Below are positions 25,213 through 34,322 of a stretch of DNA of 35,543 bases, in pieces. How positions within the stretch are numbered: the stretch's first letter is position 1; each line of letters starts with the position of its first letter. The translations under genes were made by a program, and so were the position numbers. The stretch comes from Aliidiomarina taiwanensis (GTDB taxonomy: Bacteria; Pseudomonadota; Gammaproteobacteria; Enterobacterales; Alteromonadaceae): assembly GCF_003987015.1 (NCBI RefSeq), contig NZ_PIPQ01000012.1:1-35543 (forward strand), in the 5' to 3' direction. A model generated the notes under the pieces. It had not been told where the DNA came from. It worked only from the letters and a program-made list of their open reading frames with translations, and did not search any database.

Positions 25213-26892
25213 ATGTTGTATCGCATTATTTTGAGTTTATTTTTCGCTGTCAGTTTGGCAGCATGCTCTACGGCTGAGCAGCCAAGCCGCACCACTCAGG
25301 CTACCGGAGCGGTAGCCTCGCCAGACATCTATGGTGCCACGGTTGCCGAACAGGTACTTAAAAAGGGTGGAAATGCTGTGGACGCAGCTATTGCTACGGC
25401 CTTCACCTTAGCGGTGACCTATCCAGAGGCCGGAAATATTGGCGGCGGTGGCTTTATGACCATTTGGTTTGAAGGGCAGCCGTATTTTTTAGACTACCGA
25501 GAAACAGCCCCGGCAGCAGCGCACCGCGACATGTACCTTGACGAGAACAACGAGGTGATTGAAGGCCTAAGCTTAGTAGGGGCAAAAGCTAGTGGTGTGC
25601 CCGGCACTGTGATGGGGCTGTGGGAAGCGCACCAAAAATTTGGCAGTTTGCCTTGGGAAGAACTTGTTGCGCCTGCCATTCACTATGCCGAAACAGGCTT
25701 TGAGGTTTCGGAAAAACAGTCTATTTATCGTGAAAATCTGTTCCAGAAGTTAGCTGAAAGCACCAACTTTATGGACTACTTCGGCCATATGGAAGCCAAC
25801 ACAACGCTGGTGCAGCAAGAGCTGGCAACTACACTCAGCCGAATTGCAGCGCAAGGCCCGAGTGACTTCTACGAAGGAGAAACAGCACAGCTACTTGTGG
25901 CGCAAATGGAGCGGGACAACGGCCTGATTACGTTAGAAGACTTAAGTAACTACCGCGCAGTCTGGCGAGAGCCTGTGGTCAGTGACTGGCAAGGTTACCA
26001 ACTGGTTACAGCACCACCACCAAGCTCTGGGGGTATTGCCCTTGCTCAACTTCTTGGCTTGAAAGAACGGCTAGCCAACCACTTCGAAGGGGTGAGCTTA
26101 AATAGCCCAGAATACGTGCACTTAATAGCCGAAATAGAAAAGCGCGTGTTTGCTGATCGCGCCGACTACTTAGGTGACCCTGCCTTTACCACAGTGCCCC
26201 AAGCAGATCTGCTGGAAAGCAGTTACTTAGACAAGCGTGCGGCAGAAGTAAACACTCACTCAATTTCTGTCACTGAAAATGTAAAACCCGGCTTAGAAGG
26301 CTACCACACCACGCATTTCTCAATTTTAGACAAAGAAGGCAATGCCGTATCTAATACCTACACGCTGAACCTAAGCTACGGCAGTGGCGTGGTGGTAACA
26401 GGTGCCGGTTTTTTAATGAACAACGAAATGGATGACTTCTCGTCAAAAGCGGGTGTGCCAAACGCATTTGGCGTTGTGGGTAGCGACGCAAACGCCATTG
26501 CGCCTGGGAAACGCATGCTGTCGTCGATGGCGCCTACGGTATTGGTCAAAAACGGGCAGGTGGAGATGGTTATTGGGACGCCGGGCGGCTCGACTATTTT
26601 CACGTCCATTTTCCAAGTGATCAACAATGTGTACGACTTTAATATGCCCCTTGCAGACGCCGTGGCAGCCCCGCGCTTCCACCACCAACTGCTACCGAAA
26701 GACCAAATTACCATGGAGCCCTACGCACAGCTTGCACCCGACACACAGCAGGCGTTAACAGGTAAAGGCTACAACCTGCTCACCCAAGGCTGGAACTTAG
26801 GCGACATTCAAGCCATTAAAGTGTCTGGTGACAAGGTAGAGGCTGTGGCCGACCCCCGCGCACGCGGAGCAGCCAAGGTGTTTGAGTACTAA
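25213..26892 (+). CDS. ggt: Gamma-glutamyltransferase, lipoprotein form
   Basis: A 559-residue Ntn-hydrolase that cleaves or transfers the gamma-glutamyl group of glutathione. The proenzyme cuts itself before the nucleophile T366 ([10 protein letters not shown]), leaving a small subunit of 194 residues. Substrate-binding motifs are present: NIGGGGFM, the oxyanion-side RMLSSMAPT, and GTPGGSTIF. The N-terminus has a lipobox, LAAC (Cys18), so the enzyme is predicted to be lipid-anchored in the periplasm or outer membrane, whereas E. coli Ggt is soluble. AGGAG lies 7 bases before the ATG. It is monocistronic; a deletion scar follows directly. Confidence 0.93.
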   Translation: MLYRIILSLFFAVSLAACSTAEQPSRTTQATGAVASPDIYGATVAEQVLKKGGNAVDAAIATAFTLAVTYPEAGNIGGGGFMTIWFEGQPYFLDYRETAPAAAHRDMYLDENNEVIEGLSLVGAKASGVPGTVMGLWEAHQKFGSLPWEELVAPAIHYAETGFEVSEKQSIYRENLFQKLAESTNFMDYFGHMEANTTLVQQELATTLSRIAAQGPSDFYEGETAQLLVAQMERDNGLITLEDLSNYRAVWREPVVSDWQGYQLVTAPPPSSGGIALAQLLGLKERLANHFEGVSLNSPEYVHLIAEIEKRVFADRADYLGDPAFTTVPQADLLESSYLDKRAAEVNTHSISVTENVKPGLEGYHTTHFSILDKEGNAVSNTYTLNLSYGSGVVVTGAGFLMNNEMDDFSSKAGVPNAFGVVGSDANAIAPGKRMLSSMAPTVLVKNGQVEMVIGTPGGSTIFTSIFQVINNVYDFNMPLADAVAAPRFHHQLLPKDQITMEPYAQLAPDTQQALTGKGYNLLTQGWNLGDIQAIKVSGDKVEAVADPRARGAAKVFEY

Positions 26893-26897
26893 GGCTC

Positions 26898-27065
26898 GTG
26901 CTTTACGCTGTGGCCGTTACCGATGTAGCGAGCGCCGGAGAGTCGGCCACCCATGAGAAATGCTATGGGGTTGCCTTGAAGGGCAAGAATGACTGCAAAG
27001 CAGGCCCGGGCACATCCTGTGCGGGTACTTCTACGCGCGACTACCAAGGCGACGCATGTGTCTGA
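26898..27065 (+). pseudogene. DUF2282/BufA1-like bufferin precursor, truncated remnant
   Basis: In the frame of base 26955 the sequence reads [19 protein letters not shown] followed by [15 protein letters not shown]. This is the conserved cysteine core of DUF2282 proteins (BufA1 bufferins, secreted metal-binding peptides matured by BufB/BufC). Before it stands what looks like the end of a signal peptide ([10 protein letters not shown]), but the initiator region is missing. After GDA, where family members continue with W and a -VPKGTC- tail, the frame runs into an unrelated sequence and stops at 27063-27065. It begins 5 bases past the ggt stop. I infer that a deletion removed its ends and the bufBC genes that normally follow. 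Confidence 0.78.
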
Positions 27066-27222
27066 GCTGCACTTTACCTCTCATGTCGAGCGCCCTTTGG
27101 TGTTGAAAGAAAAAGTCGCATTGAAGTTTCATTTAATGATGTGCGCAGGGTGTTATAACTTTAATACACACATGCATGACTTACGCAAAGTAACGCGCAC
27201 CTATGCTAAAGGAAGCGAGTGA
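27057..27222 (+). pseudogene. Anti-sigma zinc-finger (zf-HC2-like) protein, 5'-truncated remnant
   Basis: From about 27057 the frame reads [14 protein letters not shown], then LKEKVALKFHLMMCAGCYNF, then THMHDLRKVTRTYAKG and stops at 27222. This is the typical C-terminal two-thirds of short anti-sigma factors with the H-x3-C-x2-C zinc motif, here HLMMCAGC. The family's first cysteine, in an N-terminal SCKE-type motif, is absent because the sequence before VSELH is the bufferin fragment. The 77-codon open frame starting at 26989 is therefore a chance fusion across the join. No ECF sigma gene remains beside it. Confidence 0.72.
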
Positions 27223-27289
27223 GGCAGAGGACAAACCCTTAGCTGCTAGGTTAGAATGAAAGAAATTGAGCAGCATAAAAGGGTTACGT

Positions 27290-28285
27290 ATGAAAGTAGG
27301 CATCAACGGTTTTGGGCGCATGGGTCGGTTAACCCTGCGCGCGCTTTTCGACAAACACAATGTGCAGGTACTGCGCATTAATGACCCCGCAGGTGACGCT
27401 ACTACACTTGCCCATTTAATGAATTTCGACTCTGTTCACGGCCGTTGGCACCACGAAGCTATATGCGTTGAAGGGGCTATGCAGGTCAATGGGCAAACCA
27501 TTCAGGTGACCCAGAATACTGCGTTGGAAGACACGGACTGGTCGGGCTGCGATGTGGTCATTGAAGCCTCGGGCAAAAATAAAACCAAAGCGGCCCTGCA
27601 AGCGTACTTAGACCAAGGCGTGAAACGTGTAGTGGTTACAGCGCCGGTTAAAGAAGCGGGCGTGCTGAATGTGGTTATGGGTGTGAACGACCACCTATAT
27701 GACGCAGCGCAACACCCCATTGTAACAGCGGCTTCGTGCACCACGAACTGTTTAGCGCCCGTGGTAAAAGTGTTGCATGAAAAACTAGGCATAAAGCACG
27801 GCACCATCACCACCATTCACGACATTACCAACACCCAAACTATTTTGGATGCACCCCATAAAGACCTGCGCCGCGCTCGGGCGTGCGGCATTAGCTTAAT
27901 TCCTACCACCACAGGCTCGGCAACCGCTATTACCCATATATTTCCGGAGCTTGCAGGCAAGCTGAACGGCCACGCTATTCGCGTGCCTGTGGCCAACGCC
28001 TCGATTACCGACTGCGTGTTTGAAGTGGCGCGGGCAACAACGGTAGACGAGGTGAATAAGTGGATGCAAGAAGCCGCAGCCGGTGAACTCGAAGGCATAC
28101 TGGGCTATGAAGAGCGCCCATTGGTTTCGGTAGATTATAAAACCGATCCACGCTCAAGCATTGTCGACGCCCTGTCGACCATGGTGGTAAATGGCACCAT
28201 GGTGAAGCTGTACCTGTGGTACGACAATGAATGGGGCTATGCAAACCGAACGGCCGAGCTTGTTGAGAAAGTAGGGCGTGCATAA
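27290..28285 (+). CDS. ArsJ-associated glyceraldehyde-3-phosphate dehydrogenase
   Basis: A 331-residue GAPDH-type enzyme. It has NAD-binding [11 protein letters not shown] at the N-terminus, the catalytic C150 in [11 protein letters not shown], the [21 protein letters not shown] loop, and the C-terminal [11 protein letters not shown]. Fusion-like linkage to arsJ identifies it as the arsenate-detoxifying paralog: with arsenate in place of phosphate it makes 1-arseno-3-phosphoglycerate, which ArsJ exports. The start is the ATG at 27290 with AAGGG 6 bases upstream, rather than a TTG at 27266. arsJ starts on the next base after its stop. Neither arsR nor arsC lies nearby. Confidence 0.92.
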   Translation: MKVGINGFGRMGRLTLRALFDKHNVQVLRINDPAGDATTLAHLMNFDSVHGRWHHEAICVEGAMQVNGQTIQVTQNTALEDTDWSGCDVVIEASGKNKTKAALQAYLDQGVKRVVVTAPVKEAGVLNVVMGVNDHLYDAAQHPIVTAASCTTNCLAPVVKVLHEKLGIKHGTITTIHDITNTQTILDAPHKDLRRARACGISLIPTTTGSATAITHIFPELAGKLNGHAIRVPVANASITDCVFEVARATTVDEVNKWMQEAAAGELEGILGYEERPLVSVDYKTDPRSSIVDALSTMVVNGTMVKLYLWYDNEWGYANRTAELVEKVGRA

Positions 28286-29527
28286 ATGGTGAATAATTTA
28301 CCGCCAGCGGTGCGCCAGTATTTGGTGGTTACCGGGAATTATTGGGCGTTTACGTTAACCGACGGTGCCCTGCGCATGTTGGTGGTGCTGCATTTTCATA
28401 CCTTAGGGTATTCTCCGTTACACATTGCCTTATTGTTTTTGTTTTATGAGCTGTTTGGGGTGGTCACCAACTTGGTCGGGGGCTGGCTAGGTGCGCGCAT
28501 TGGCTTAAACCGCACCATGAACATAGGATTAGGGCTGCAGGTGTTAGCGCTTACTATGCTGCTAGTGCCTGCGGCTTGGCTTACAGTGATGTGGGTGATG
28601 GCCGCCCAGGCATTATCGGGAATTGCCAAAGACTTAAATAAAATGAGCGCTAAAAGCACCATAAAGCTTTTAGTACCAGCGGATGCTGAAAGCCGCTTAT
28701 ATTATTGGGTTGCGTTGTTAACAGGCTCTAAAAACGCCCTGAAAGGCGTGGGCTTTTTCCTGGGGGGCAGTTTATTAATGCTGCTCGGATTCACCGGGGC
28801 CATTGCCGCCATGGCCATGGCGTTGACCTTGGTGTGGTTATTCAGCTTGGTGATGCTGAAAAAAGATCTCGGCAAAGCCAAGCACAAACCTAAGTTCAGT
28901 GAGGTATTCTCGCAAAGCCAAGCGGTAAATATGCTTTCGGCAGCCCGGCTTTTTTTATTCGGCGCCCGCGACATTTGGTTTGTGGTTGCCTTACCCGTTT
29001 TCTTGTCTCAGTCCCTTGGTTGGAATTACAGCCAAACGGGCGGTTTTCTCGCTTTGTGGGTTATCGGCTACGGCTTTGTGCAAACCCTCGCGCCGAAAGT
29101 CACCGGCCATGGTGGCCGCAAGCTGCCCGACGGCAGCACAGCTACTTTCTGGGTGCTGCTGCTCACAGTGCTCCCAGCCGGTATTGCTATTGGCTTAATG
29201 CTTCAGTTAGACCCCGCCTGGGTGCTCATAAGCGGACTGCTGGTGTTTGGGGCGGTATTTGCCATTAACTCTTCGCTGCATAGTTACTTAATAGTGCACT
29301 ACGCCAACCACGAAGGTGTGTCCATGGACGTGGGTTTTTACTATATGTCCAATGCCATGGGGCGTTTATGCGGCACCTTGCTTTCAGGCGCCGTGTTTCA
29401 ATGGGCCGGGCAAGGAACAGCAGGCTTGCAAGCCTGCTTGTGGATGTCGGCGGCGCTTTTATTTGTGGCTTTTATACTGTCGACAAAGTTGCCAAAGGAA
29501 CAGCATCACTCATCGCAATTAACCTAA
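28286..29527 (+). CDS. arsJ: Organoarsenical efflux MFS transporter ArsJ
   Basis: A 413-residue inner-membrane transporter with about twelve helices. The N-terminal VVTGNYWAFTLTDGALRMLV, the segment GIAKDLNKMSAKSTIKLLVP and the helix GVSMDVGFYYMSNAMGRL are distinctive of ArsJ. It exports 1-arseno-3-phosphoglycerate, which then breaks down to arsenate outside the cytoplasm; together with the adjacent GAPDH this is a complete arsenate efflux route. The ATG follows the GAPDH stop without a gap, so translation is coupled. Confidence 0.93.
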   Translation: MVNNLPPAVRQYLVVTGNYWAFTLTDGALRMLVVLHFHTLGYSPLHIALLFLFYELFGVVTNLVGGWLGARIGLNRTMNIGLGLQVLALTMLLVPAAWLTVMWVMAAQALSGIAKDLNKMSAKSTIKLLVPADAESRLYYWVALLTGSKNALKGVGFFLGGSLLMLLGFTGAIAAMAMALTLVWLFSLVMLKKDLGKAKHKPKFSEVFSQSQAVNMLSAARLFLFGARDIWFVVALPVFLSQSLGWNYSQTGGFLALWVIGYGFVQTLAPKVTGHGGRKLPDGSTATFWVLLLTVLPAGIAIGLMLQLDPAWVLISGLLVFGAVFAINSSLHSYLIVHYANHEGVSMDVGFYYMSNAMGRLCGTLLSGAVFQWAGQGTAGLQACLWMSAALLFVAFILSTKLPKEQHHSSQLT

Positions 29528-29600
29528 ACCTAGTCCGATCACAGCTTACAAAGCCCATGGGTTATATTAGGCTGAAAGAAAACACTACGGGAGTCAGTAC

Positions 29601-31676
29601 ATGTTAAAACGCGTTTTCACCCTCACTTTGGTGGGAAGTATGTTGGCGGCGCCGGCCTTGGCGTGGCAAGAGCCAACACCGTCTGCTATTACCTCTACGA
29701 AGTTTGTTTCAGAGGACATTTTCGACCTGGAGTTTGCCAGCAACCCGGAAATTTCGCCGAATGGTCAGTGGGTGGTGTATACCCGTAACAGCTTCGATAT
29801 TATGCACGACAACACCAAGCGGAGTTTGTGGCTGCTAAATACCAAAACAGGGGAGCACACGCCCTTGTTTGCGGACCAAGCAAGCTACGGCAATGCTACC
29901 TGGTCGCCAGACAGTAGCCGCTTGGCCTTTACTTCAAACCGAGACGGTAAAAACCAAATTCATGTGCACTACTTAGCACAAAATAGAACGGCAGCGGTTA
30001 CCTCGGTAACCAGCAGCCCACGTGAATTAAGCTGGTCTCACGACGGCAAGCACATTGCCTTTATGATGAATGTGCCAGCAGCGAAAACCCCGTTTGCAGC
30101 CGCAGTATATACACCAAGTAAGCCGGCCGGTGCGGAATGGGCTCCGAAAGCGAATATTGTAGAGCGTACCTATTATCAACGCGATGGCGCTGGCATCTTG
30201 GCCGACGAATACGCTCAGGTGTTTGTGGTGCCAAGCGAAGGCGGGACAGCGCGTCAGTTAACTGAGGGGGCGTTTAGTCACAACGGCCCCTTGGTATGGC
30301 TTGCAGACAACCAGTCGCTGGTATTTAGCGGCAACCGCAGCGAAGACTGGGAATACCAAACTTCGGAAGCAGACCTTTGGCAGGTAGACGTGAACACCAC
30401 AGCGCTTACCCAGCTAACAGACTTGCCTGGCCGTGAATACTCAGCAACGCTTTCCCACAATGGTCGCCAGTTGGCGTTCTTATACCGCACCGACGCAAAA
30501 GTGCCGTACCAAAATACCAAGCTACGTATTTTAGACTTACGCACCCAGGAGCAAAAAGAGCTGCTCAGCGACTTTGACCGTTCAGTGGAAAACCCGCAGT
30601 GGATAAACAACCGCAGCCTAGCCATTCAGTATGAAGACCGTGGCTTAGTAAAACTGGCGGAAGTAAGCACACGCAACCGTTTAAAAACGGGCGTTGAAGA
30701 CCTAGGTGGGGTGTATGTTAGCCGCCCATATACCAGTGGCTCGTACTCGCTGGCGCGCGACACAGGGCAAGTAGCGTATACGCAAGCAAGCTCGTACCGA
30801 CCAGCCGATGTGGCCATTCTTAGCTCGGTCACAAGCACCCGCCCAGAAACCTTAACGCAGTTGAACGAAGACGTGTTAAGTCAGCGTGAACTGGGGCAAG
30901 TGCATGAAATAACCTACACTTCCAACTACGACGACACGGAAGTACATGGTTGGTACATTACGCCGCCTAACTTCGACCCAACGAAGAAATACCCACTGAT
31001 GCTAGAAATACACGGTGGCCCACACTTAGCTTACAGCGCCATGTTCGCAGCTGAACACCAAAGATATGCGGCGGAAGGCTATGTGGTGTTCTACAACAAC
31101 TACCGCGGAAGCACCAGCTACGGCGCCGAGCATGCCATGAAACTTGACGGCTTTTATTCTTCCGAGCGTGACTTTGGCGACCATATGGGCGGTATAGACG
31201 CACTGATAGAAAAAGGCTTTGTCGACGAGCAAAACCTGTTTATTGCTGGCGGATCAGCCGGTGGTATTGCCACCACCTATGCTGTGGGCTTAACCGACCG
31301 CTTTAATGCAGCAGCGGCCACCAACCCAGTAATTAACTGGATTAGTAAAACCCTCACGGCCGACAGCTACTTAGGGCAAATTGCCAACCAGTTCCCAGGC
31401 ATGCCATGGGAGCACTACGAGCATTACTGGAAGCGTTCGTCTTTGTCGCTGGTCGGCAATGTCACAACACCAGTTATGCTGTTTAGTGGTGAACAAGACA
31501 GACGCGTACCTATGTCGGAAATTGAGCAGTTCTACCAAGCCCTGCAGTTGCAAAAAGTAGACACGGCCATGGTGCGCGTGCCAGAAGCACCGCACGGTGT
31601 GACGTCGCGACCGTCGAACATGATTTCAAAAATAGAACACACGCTGGCATGGTTTAAGTTGTACATGAAAGACTAA
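29601..31676 (+). CDS. S9-family (prolyl oligopeptidase) serine peptidase, exported
   Basis: A 691-residue periplasmic or secreted peptidase with a signal peptide (1-21, ALA|WQ). Residues about 40-400 form a beta-propeller with repeated WSPDSSRLAFTSNRDGKNQI- and SHDGKHIAFM-type blades. An alpha/beta-hydrolase domain follows: HGGPH (oxyanion side), nucleophile S552 in GGSAGG, D633 in GEQDRRVP, H665 in EAPHGV. This is the acylaminoacyl-peptidase/dipeptidyl-peptidase class (S9B/C). The nucleophile elbow has Ala where Tyr is common (GGSYGG). GGGAG lies 7 bases before the ATG. It probably supports peptide scavenging. A strong terminator follows. Confidence 0.92.
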   Translation: MLKRVFTLTLVGSMLAAPALAWQEPTPSAITSTKFVSEDIFDLEFASNPEISPNGQWVVYTRNSFDIMHDNTKRSLWLLNTKTGEHTPLFADQASYGNATWSPDSSRLAFTSNRDGKNQIHVHYLAQNRTAAVTSVTSSPRELSWSHDGKHIAFMMNVPAAKTPFAAAVYTPSKPAGAEWAPKANIVERTYYQRDGAGILADEYAQVFVVPSEGGTARQLTEGAFSHNGPLVWLADNQSLVFSGNRSEDWEYQTSEADLWQVDVNTTALTQLTDLPGREYSATLSHNGRQLAFLYRTDAKVPYQNTKLRILDLRTQEQKELLSDFDRSVENPQWINNRSLAIQYEDRGLVKLAEVSTRNRLKTGVEDLGGVYVSRPYTSGSYSLARDTGQVAYTQASSYRPADVAILSSVTSTRPETLTQLNEDVLSQRELGQVHEITYTSNYDDTEVHGWYITPPNFDPTKKYPLMLEIHGGPHLAYSAMFAAEHQRYAAEGYVVFYNNYRGSTSYGAEHAMKLDGFYSSERDFGDHMGGIDALIEKGFVDEQNLFIAGGSAGGIATTYAVGLTDRFNAAAATNPVINWISKTLTADSYLGQIANQFPGMPWEHYEHYWKRSSLSLVGNVTTPVMLFSGEQDRRVPMSEIEQFYQALQLQKVDTAMVRVPEAPHGVTSRPSNMISKIEHTLAWFKLYMKD

Positions 31677-31696
31677 GCCAGAAGCGTGCAGGTTAA

Positions 31697-31726
31697 AAAG
31701 GAAGGCCAAGTGCCTTCCTTTTTTAT
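31697..31726 (+). terminator. Rho-independent terminator after S9 peptidase gene
   Basis: AAGGAAGGC (31699-31707) and GCCTTCCTT (31712-31720) form a 9-bp stem with a 4-base loop, followed by a run of T. It lies 21 bases after the stop codon. Confidence 0.9.
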
Positions 31727-31797
31727 TGGTTGCGGCCTACCTATTTGTTAATACCTCTGGTGCTCTTACCTATCTCTATGTTGCCTTGATCTTCATC

Positions 31798-31824
31798 AAC
31801 GGTTTTTCCAATAACAGCCGATAG
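31798..31824 (+). promoter_or_regulatory. Candidate sigma-28 (FliA) promoter of the chemoreceptor gene
   Basis: GCCGATAG at 31817-31824 matches the FliA -10 consensus GCCGATAA at seven of eight bases. AACGGTTT, exactly 11 bases upstream, matches TAAAGTTT at five. The start codon follows about 32 bases later, as usual for flagellar-class genes. Confidence 0.62.
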
Positions 31825-31855
31825 GATGTGGGTATCTTTCTAATGAGTGCTAATA

Positions 31856-34321
31856 ATGAAAATTTTAATGAGCATTTTAATGCCTATCTTATGGGTATTT
31901 AACCACCTTAGTTTTAGACGAAAGTTTCTTTTGGTTGGCGCACTGGTCATGATACCCACGTTCATTTTAAGTGTTCTGGTGGTGATGAACCCAGTGACGG
32001 TTCGTCAAGAAGCCCACATACAAGCAAGAGGCTTGGAGCACTTAAGCCCGTTACGGCAACTTATGGAGCTAGGTGCGCAACACCGAGGCCTTATGGTGAC
32101 TGTGCTTTATGGCAATTCAAGAGTGACAGCTGAAATTCAAAGTTTACGGGTAAGCATTCGGCAGCAATTGCAGCAACTTCAGCAACAAAGTGAACAAACA
32201 GAGTATAGGTTATTAGCACAGGCGGAGTGGCAGAAGCTGCATACACAATGGCAACAGCTTGAACAAGAGCGCGAAGGGGCAGAGTCATTTTATCAGCACA
32301 CGCAGTGGCTTTCAGAGGTGCGAGACTTACAGCGAGTTGTGGCGGAACGAAGTGGATTGGTTGCATCTGAAAGCTTGCAGACTATTTATCTGATGCGGTT
32401 AATAACAGGAGAGCTTTCATTACTAGCAGACGTAATAGGTCAAGTACGTGGGTTAGGCTCTGCGTTGTTAAGGCAGCAGCAGGCCGGAAAGCCAACAGTT
32501 CATGAACAGCGTGAGCGCCTACTGCGTTTAAATGATAGTTTAAATAGACAGGTGACGAGCGTTCGCGACAGTCTGCGTGTGCTGAACATAGTTGCTCCAG
32601 ACGCTAACTTGTCAGGCTTAGCTGAGCGGTTTGAAGAATACTTGCGGCCGTTTCAGAAGAATGTAAACGACACGTTTGTACAGGAGGCAAGGACTCCCAC
32701 TGCGCAGGTGTTTTTTCAGCAGGGTACGGCCGTTGTTGACCAAGTATTTCCAGTATATGACTACGCACTGGATAGGGTGAATAGCTACGTTCAAAGCCGT
32801 ATGCGCAATGCAAGGTCACTGTTATGGAGTACTGGAATTTTAGTGGCTTCCGTTTTTCTGTTGCTGCTCATGAGCTTTAGTGCGCTGTATTTAGGCATTC
32901 GTAAAAATGTCGACACAATAACGCAGGCCGCTCGGCAATTGGCAACGGGTAATTTGAATGAAGTAGTAACTATTCAAAGCGTGGATGAATTTGCCACCAT
33001 TGCTGATTATTTTAATGAAGCCGTGGTAGAAACAGGCTATTCCGTTGAAGCCATTCGATCTAGTAGTGCTGGCTTTGAAAAGCTTGGCAATGAGAACTAT
33101 CAAGCCATCACTGAAGTTGCCAAGCAAACCGGTGAGCAGCGGCGCGAGCTAGATCAAGCGGCGGCGTCTATGGAGCAAATGAGTACAGCCGTTGCAGACA
33201 TTGCACGCTCAAGTCAGTTAGCAGCAGACGAAACTCAGCGTGCCTTGCAAGCTGCAAGTTTAGGTGAAAACAAAGTAGGGCAAGTCGCGGTCGATATAGA
33301 CGGACTTGCGACAGAAGTTGCAAACGCGCAGCAGGCAATAGAAATAATAGAAGAAGACAGCAAAGCGATTGTACTTATTTTAGACACAATACATAGCATA
33401 ACCGAGCAAACAAACTTATTAGCGTTAAATGCAGCTATAGAAGCAGCGCGGGCAGGCGAGTCTGGGCGTGGGTTTGCTGTGGTTGCTAACGAAGTGCGTG
33501 AGCTTGCTCAGCGGGTGCAGGGTTCAACCCATGAAATAGAGGCCGTGGTCAGTAAGCTCAATAAAAGTATTCATGGTGCGTCTGAACTTATGGAGCACAG
33601 CAATCAGCTAGCACGAGAAACCGTAACAGACGCTGAAGATGCCGCAGGCTCCTTAACAAAAATACTCAACAATGTGTCTGAAATAAGCTCACTGAATACG
33701 CAAATAGCGACAGCTGCAGAAGAACAGAGCCAAGTAACGGACACAGTCCAGATGAACATTTCATTACTCCTCGATAGTGCTTGTGAAATGGAAAGACAAG
33801 CAAAAGCGGCCCATGAAAGTTCAGCCATGCTAACAACCTTAGGTGGAGAGGTTCAGTCGCTGGTTGAGCGCTACTCGCTGGATCCTGACACGGTTGCTTC
33901 GCGCGCTGCAAAACAAACCAAGCTCATTGAATGGCAGCCTGAATTTGATGTAGGTGTGAAAGAGGTAAACAGGCAGCACCAACGGTTAATTTCCATTGCG
34001 AACGAGCTACACCGCCTGTCGCAGCGAGACGACAATGACTATGGGGTGAAACGAGTGATAGCCGCTCTTGCAAACTACACGCAAACACATTTTCGATATG
34101 AAGAGCTGCTGCTAGAGCGACACGGTTATGACGACTTAGAAGAGCACAAACGTAAGCACAAGGCATTAATAAACGATGTGCTGGAGTTTGGAAGGCGTGT
34201 GGACCGAGGTGAGCCTGTGGTAGACGAATTATTAGATTTTGTAAAAAATTGGCTGATTCATCATATTTTAAAAAGCGACATGGCCTACCGTGACCATCTC
34301 AATAGCCAAGGTGTTTTTTAA
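31856..34321 (+). CDS. Methyl-accepting chemotaxis protein with C-terminal hemerythrin domain
   Basis: An 821-residue membrane chemoreceptor. It has a cytoplasmic start, a first membrane helix (about 23-45), a large all-helical periplasmic domain rich in Gln (NIT-like in appearance; identity unsure), a second helix (about 322-347), HAMP, and the MA signalling hairpin with [20 protein letters not shown] and [15 protein letters not shown]. From about 690 follows a hemerythrin domain with the di-iron ligand pattern QHQ, HFRYEE, HKRKH and HHILKSD. Hemerythrin chemoreceptors bind O2 or sense redox state and signal through CheA. The start is uncertain: a GTG at 31847 and ATGs at 31856 and 31868 are possible and none has a strong ribosome site. 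It ends one base before the convergent EEP gene. Confidence 0.92.
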   Translation: MKILMSILMPILWVFNHLSFRRKFLLVGALVMIPTFILSVLVVMNPVTVRQEAHIQARGLEHLSPLRQLMELGAQHRGLMVTVLYGNSRVTAEIQSLRVSIRQQLQQLQQQSEQTEYRLLAQAEWQKLHTQWQQLEQEREGAESFYQHTQWLSEVRDLQRVVAERSGLVASESLQTIYLMRLITGELSLLADVIGQVRGLGSALLRQQQAGKPTVHEQRERLLRLNDSLNRQVTSVRDSLRVLNIVAPDANLSGLAERFEEYLRPFQKNVNDTFVQEARTPTAQVFFQQGTAVVDQVFPVYDYALDRVNSYVQSRMRNARSLLWSTGILVASVFLLLLMSFSALYLGIRKNVDTITQAARQLATGNLNEVVTIQSVDEFATIADYFNEAVVETGYSVEAIRSSSAGFEKLGNENYQAITEVAKQTGEQRRELDQAAASMEQMSTAVADIARSSQLAADETQRALQAASLGENKVGQVAVDIDGLATEVANAQQAIEIIEEDSKAIVLILDTIHSITEQTNLLALNAAIEAARAGESGRGFAVVANEVRELAQRVQGSTHEIEAVVSKLNKSIHGASELMEHSNQLARETVTDAEDAAGSLTKILNNVSEISSLNTQIATAAEEQSQVTDTVQMNISLLLDSACEMERQAKAAHESSAMLTTLGGEVQSLVERYSLDPDTVASRAAKQTKLIEWQPEFDVGVKEVNRQHQRLISIANELHRLSQRDDNDYGVKRVIAALANYTQTHFRYEELLLERHGYDDLEEHKRKHKALINDVLEFGRRVDRGEPVVDELLDFVKNWLIHHILKSDMAYRDHLNSQGVF

Positions 34322-34322
34322 G

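Noticed and set aside
26989-27222. A 77-codon intact gene
   Set aside because: Its first half is an out-of-frame reading of the bufferin remnant and only the second half resembles an anti-sigma protein, so it is a chance fusion.
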